From positions 186,001 through 250,000 of the forward strand of contig NZ_CABSIF010000006.1 of the NCBI RefSeq assembly GCF_902477725.1: DNA of 64,000 bases, in the 5' to 3' direction. A program made the position numbers and the translations under genes. Below the pieces are notes generated by a model, which worked only from the letters and a program-made list of their open reading frames with translations, was not told where the DNA came from and made no database searches. This DNA comes from an uncultured Desulfovibrio sp. (GTDB taxonomy: Bacteria > Desulfobacterota > Desulfovibrionia > Desulfovibrionales > Desulfovibrionaceae). Of the stretch, positions 61,527 through 64,000 are shown piece by piece (positions within the stretch are counted from its first letter, which is position 1; the number at the start of each line of letters is the position of its first letter).

Positions 61527-62755
61527 GAGGCTGGCTGCTCCGGTGTTTCCGAGTGGAGGTCAAGACGGTCCAGTTGCGGCCCTGTGGGGTAGCTGCCCAG
61601 TATGCGGAAGCTGGTACAGACTTCGTGCAGTTTTTCCAGCAGGGGGGCGTAGCGGGGATCTTCGAGATCGCTTTCCACATCGGCAAAAAATACATATTTC
61701 CAGCGCTGCCCACGCAGGGGGCGCGATTCCAGCTTGCGCATGTTGATGCCGTTGCTTGCCAGCAGGTCAAGTACGCTTGAGAGCGCGCCCGCCTTGTCTG
61801 CCGTGGTGAACAGCAGCGAGGTCTTGTCCGCGCCGGTATGGCCGGGCTGCGGGCCGCCCGTGCGGCTGCCCGAGCGCGCATCGCCGGGGCCGATGATCAC
61901 AAAGCGCGTCCAGTTGCCGGGCTCGTCCTCAATGCGGCGGGCCAGAACGGCAATGCCCATGAGGTCGGCCAGCTTACCGTGACCAATGGCGGCAGCGTCT
62001 TCCTTGCCAGCGGCGTACTGGGCGGCGGCAGCGGTGGATTCCACCGGCACAAGGCCAGCGCCGGGCAGATGGGCGCGCAGCCATGCGCCGCACTGGGCCA
62101 GGGGCTGGGGGTGGGAATACACGGTGCGCACGGCGGCCAGCGAGGGCGCGTTGCTCAGCAGACAGTGCGAAATGCGCGAAAACAGTTCGGCCTGAATATG
62201 CACGTCGTACTTGAGGAACAAGTCAAAGCTCACGCCCACGGTTCCCTGAAGGGAATTTTCCAGCGGCACCACGCCGAGCTCGCACTGGCCGGAAGCCACT
62301 TCCTGAAAGACCTGCGTAATATCGTTGCAGGGGCGGAACTGGGCGGCATGGCCCAGATATTCCACGCCCGCAAAGTAGGAAAACGTGCCTTCCGGGCCGA
62401 GATAGGCCACATTCTGGGGCCGCTGCAAGGAGCGGGAGGAAGAAAATATCTCGCGCCAGATGGCCCGCAGATGATCCTCCGGCAGGGGACCGGGGTTGCG
62501 CGTTGCCAGACTGTCCAGCACTTCCTTTTCCCGCAGGGGCTTGAATATAATGCCCGGCACATCGGCCTTGATGCGTCCCACTTCGAGGCTCAGGGCCGCC
62601 CGCTGGTTAAAGAGCGCGAGCAGATCCTGATCCACGGCGTCAATCTCGTGCCGGATGGCGGCAAGGCGCGCGCCCGCCTCATCTGGAGAGGCTGCCTGAC
62701 GGTCTGCTGCGGCTGCGGGGTGGTCCTTGGGCCAGTGGCTGTTGCTGTCGTCCAT
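61523..62755 (-). CDS. pheA: Chorismate mutase/prephenate dehydratase
   Basis: 410 residues in three parts: chorismate mutase (about 30-110, IRHEIDAVDQDLLALFNQRA), prephenate dehydratase (about 118-300, VAYLGPEGTFSYFAG and the Thr motif in TRFVIIGPGD), and an ACT regulatory domain with LESRPLRGQRWKYVFF that senses phenylalanine. The ATG at 62755 follows GGGAGA; it starts two bases after the stop of the DHQS II gene. Confidence 0.9.
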   Translation of the reverse strand: MDDSNSHWPKDHPAAAADRQAASPDEAGARLAAIRHEIDAVDQDLLALFNQRAALSLEVGRIKADVPGIIFKPLREKEVLDSLATRNPGPLPEDHLRAIWREIFSSSRSLQRPQNVAYLGPEGTFSYFAGVEYLGHAAQFRPCNDITQVFQEVASGQCELGVVPLENSLQGTVGVSFDLFLKYDVHIQAELFSRISHCLLSNAPSLAAVRTVYSHPQPLAQCGAWLRAHLPGAGLVPVESTAAAAQYAAGKEDAAAIGHGKLADLMGIAVLARRIEDEPGNWTRFVIIGPGDARSGSRTGGPQPGHTGADKTSLLFTTADKAGALSSVLDLLASNGINMRKLESRPLRGQRWKYVFFADVESDLEDPRYAPLLEKLHEVCTSFRILGSYPTGPQLDRLDLHSETPEQPAS

Positions 62756-62757
62756 GC

Positions 62758-63741
62758 TTATATCTCCCGGATGTCTTCGCGGATGCGCATGCCAAAATGG
62801 CGACCAGCTTCGTCCAGACGGCACAGCACGGTATCGCCTGGTTTCAGGCTCACCACGCTTACCGGCTCGCCGCCGGGGGTCGTCAGGCGGATGGTTTCGG
62901 CATTCTGCAAAAATACCGCGCCGGTTTTAACGCCGTCTTCGGTGGTAACCTGGGCTTCAACCAGCAGCATGGGGCGCACTTCAATCTTGACCCTGCCAAG
63001 GGTGGCAAGGCTGGTTTCGCCGTTGGCGTCCACGATCAGCACTTCCTGCCCCGCCTTGAATTCGCCAAGATAGGTGGTTTTGTCGCCGGGCAGGCGCACG
63101 TAGGCATGCACAGCCCCCGCATTGACCCTGAAGGGGCGGGCGGCAACATACTCGTTGCGCTCGGTTTCCGCATGCACAAGAAAGGTAAAGGCGCTGGAAT
63201 TGCCCACCAGCATGCCCTGGCCCTTGCGCAGGATGGAGAGCGTATCAGCGCAGACTCGGTGTCCGAGGCCCACGGATTCCACACGGGTGATCACGGCGGG
63301 CAGCAGTTCTTCATGCCCCTGCGAAAGCTTGCACTGGCTGACAATGGTCTTGAGATCGGCCACGGCCTCTCTGGATACAACAATGCCCGCCACACCGCGT
63401 TCCAAAATTCCTGCGGCAAGGCGGGCCTCGTCCAGCGTAGCGGCCTCAGCCAGAACGCTGTCGCTCTGGGCCAGAAGGTTTTCCACAGGTATTACCTCCC
63501 AGCCGCGAGCCAGAACCACACGCTCGCCCTTATGCAGCCGTTCGAGCACGGCTTCTTCGTCAGCCTTGACGGTGAGCGTCATCATGGCGGTATCTTCGGC
63601 GGCCCACACTGGGCAGCGCGAAAGACCGGAAACTTCTTCCACATGCTTGCGCGGCACAATAACTCCGTCCACGCCGGATTCCAGCGCCAGGGTCACATCG
63701 CCCTTGTCAAAGGGAACGCAGTTGAAATAGATGCGGGACAT
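62758..63741 (-). CDS. 3-dehydroquinate synthase II
   Basis: 327 residues of the archaeal-type DHQ synthase family (PF01959), which forms 3-dehydroquinate from the ADTH-synthase product by oxidative deamination and cyclisation with NAD. It shows LESGVDGVIVPRKHVEEV near residue 20 and the conserved GHRVCADTLSILRKGQGML near residues 155-173, then FRVNAGAVHAY. Classical aroB is not needed in this route. It lies five bases after the aldolase-like gene. Confidence 0.88.
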   Translation of the reverse strand: MSRIYFNCVPFDKGDVTLALESGVDGVIVPRKHVEEVSGLSRCPVWAAEDTAMMTLTVKADEEAVLERLHKGERVVLARGWEVIPVENLLAQSDSVLAEAATLDEARLAAGILERGVAGIVVSREAVADLKTIVSQCKLSQGHEELLPAVITRVESVGLGHRVCADTLSILRKGQGMLVGNSSAFTFLVHAETERNEYVAARPFRVNAGAVHAYVRLPGDKTTYLGEFKAGQEVLIVDANGETSLATLGRVKIEVRPMLLVEAQVTTEDGVKTGAVFLQNAETIRLTTPGGEPVSVVSLKPGDTVLCRLDEAGRHFGMRIREDIREI

Positions 63742-63746
63742 GCGGC

Positions 63747-64000
63747 TTACTCTCCTACAATTTCCATGGCCTGATCCACGGAAACGTTGTCGTGTACGAT
63801 GGCGCGCAGGGCCTTGACCAGAGCAACGCGGTTGGGATGCTGGAAGACGTTGCGGCCCACGGAAATGCCCGCGCCGCCTGCGCTCAGCGAATCCTGAACC
63901 ATCTGGAGGATCTGGCGGGTGGAATCCATGCGCTCGCCACCAGCGATAACCACAGGCACACAGCAGGCGGCCACGACTTCAGAGAAGCTTTCCGCATCGC
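63747..64000 (-). CDS. ADTH synthase-like class I aldolase (partial)
   Basis: The C-terminal 83 or so residues are visible; the gene runs off the right edge. DAESFSEVVAACCVPVVIAG and GGAGISVGRNVFQHPNRVAL are typical of the FbaB/DeoC-like aldolases that include 2-amino-3,7-dideoxy-D-threo-hept-6-ulosonate synthase. Its position directly before DHQ synthase II indicates the archaeal-type entry into the shikimate pathway rather than glycolysis. It is the first visible gene of the operon. Confidence 0.82.
   Translation of the reverse strand, partial: DAESFSEVVAACCVPVVIAGGERMDSTRQILQMVQDSLSAGGAGISVGRNVFQHPNRVALVKALRAIVHDNVSVDQAMEIVGE

Noticed and set aside
60099..61592. 497-residue frame antisense to aroA
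   Set aside because: aroA is a clear gene with conserved motifs in the overlapping operon; the antisense frame has none.
1..64000. tRNA, rRNA, CRISPR, prophage or intact IS
   Set aside because: None found when scanning intergenic regions and gene content; only short palindromic elements and one decayed duplication are present.

Overview
The window reads as a GC-rich chromosome segment of a Desulfovibrio-type sulfate reducer (Desulfobacterota). This rests on four things. The aromatic operon carries the archaeal-type early enzymes (3-dehydroquinate synthase II plus an ADTH-synthase-like aldolase). There is a DUF134/DUF5320/Mrp-type ATPase cluster. Flagellar genes carry sigma-54 and sigma-28 promoters. 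Several small proteins look like ones known from this group. The species cannot be fixed from sequence alone. No rRNA, tRNA, CRISPR array, prophage or intact IS was found.

Layout. 0-7 kb: an IHF/HU-type DNA-binding protein, an orphan radical SAM enzyme, then a ZraP/ZraS/ZraR-type envelope metal-stress module. That module has two small periplasmic ZraP-like genes, each with a -24/-12 promoter, plus the sensor kinase and the sigma-54 activator. 7-13 kb: HD-domain nucleotidase, argB, hybrid kinase, gltX and a cupin gene, followed by a decayed partial duplication of the gltX/cupin junction. 13.4-17 kb: a glycan block (GT2, methyltransferase-like protein, GT11 fucosyltransferase, DUF268-like protein). 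17-20 kb: fliR, ferredoxin-nitroreductase, cheV. 20-24 kb: nth, then a run of small metabolic genes (cutA, PfkB kinase, VOC, YdcZ, YbaK). 24-27.5 kb: DUF134, DUF5320, Mrp ATPase, aldehyde dehydrogenase, cupin. 28-32.6 kb: a large MscS channel, a DUF362 protein, thiE. 32.6-37 kb: a palindromic repeat element, then a sigma-54-driven group with a lysozyme-like protein, a long GT9 and two small helical proteins. 37-43 kb: two lipoproteins, topA, xdhC and a one-helix membrane protein. 43.5-50.3 kb: a tripartite RND efflux operon and a secreted protein. 50.4-59 kb: flagellar/chemotaxis genes (DUF2802-like, a small protein, fliL, cheY, fliA, flhG, flhF, flhA, flhB). 59.2-64 kb: the aromatic operon read right to left (aldolase, DHQS II, pheA, aroA, tyrA), ending in a strong terminator.

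How it works together. Motility genes lie in three separate blocks (fliR/cheV, 33-37 kb, 50-59 kb). They are tied together by recognisable promoters: sigma-54 motifs before fliR, the lysozyme-like gene, the 33.9-kb gene and possibly flhF, and a sigma-28 motif before cheV. The fliA and flhF/flhG genes that would set this hierarchy are in the same window.

Most unusual items: a two-copy family of roughly 155-200 bp near-palindromic elements placed exactly at gene ends; twin TGACATATGTCA palindromes in the DUF5320/mrp divergent promoter; a fliR promoter that predicts an almost leaderless mRNA; and the fossil gltX/cupin duplication.
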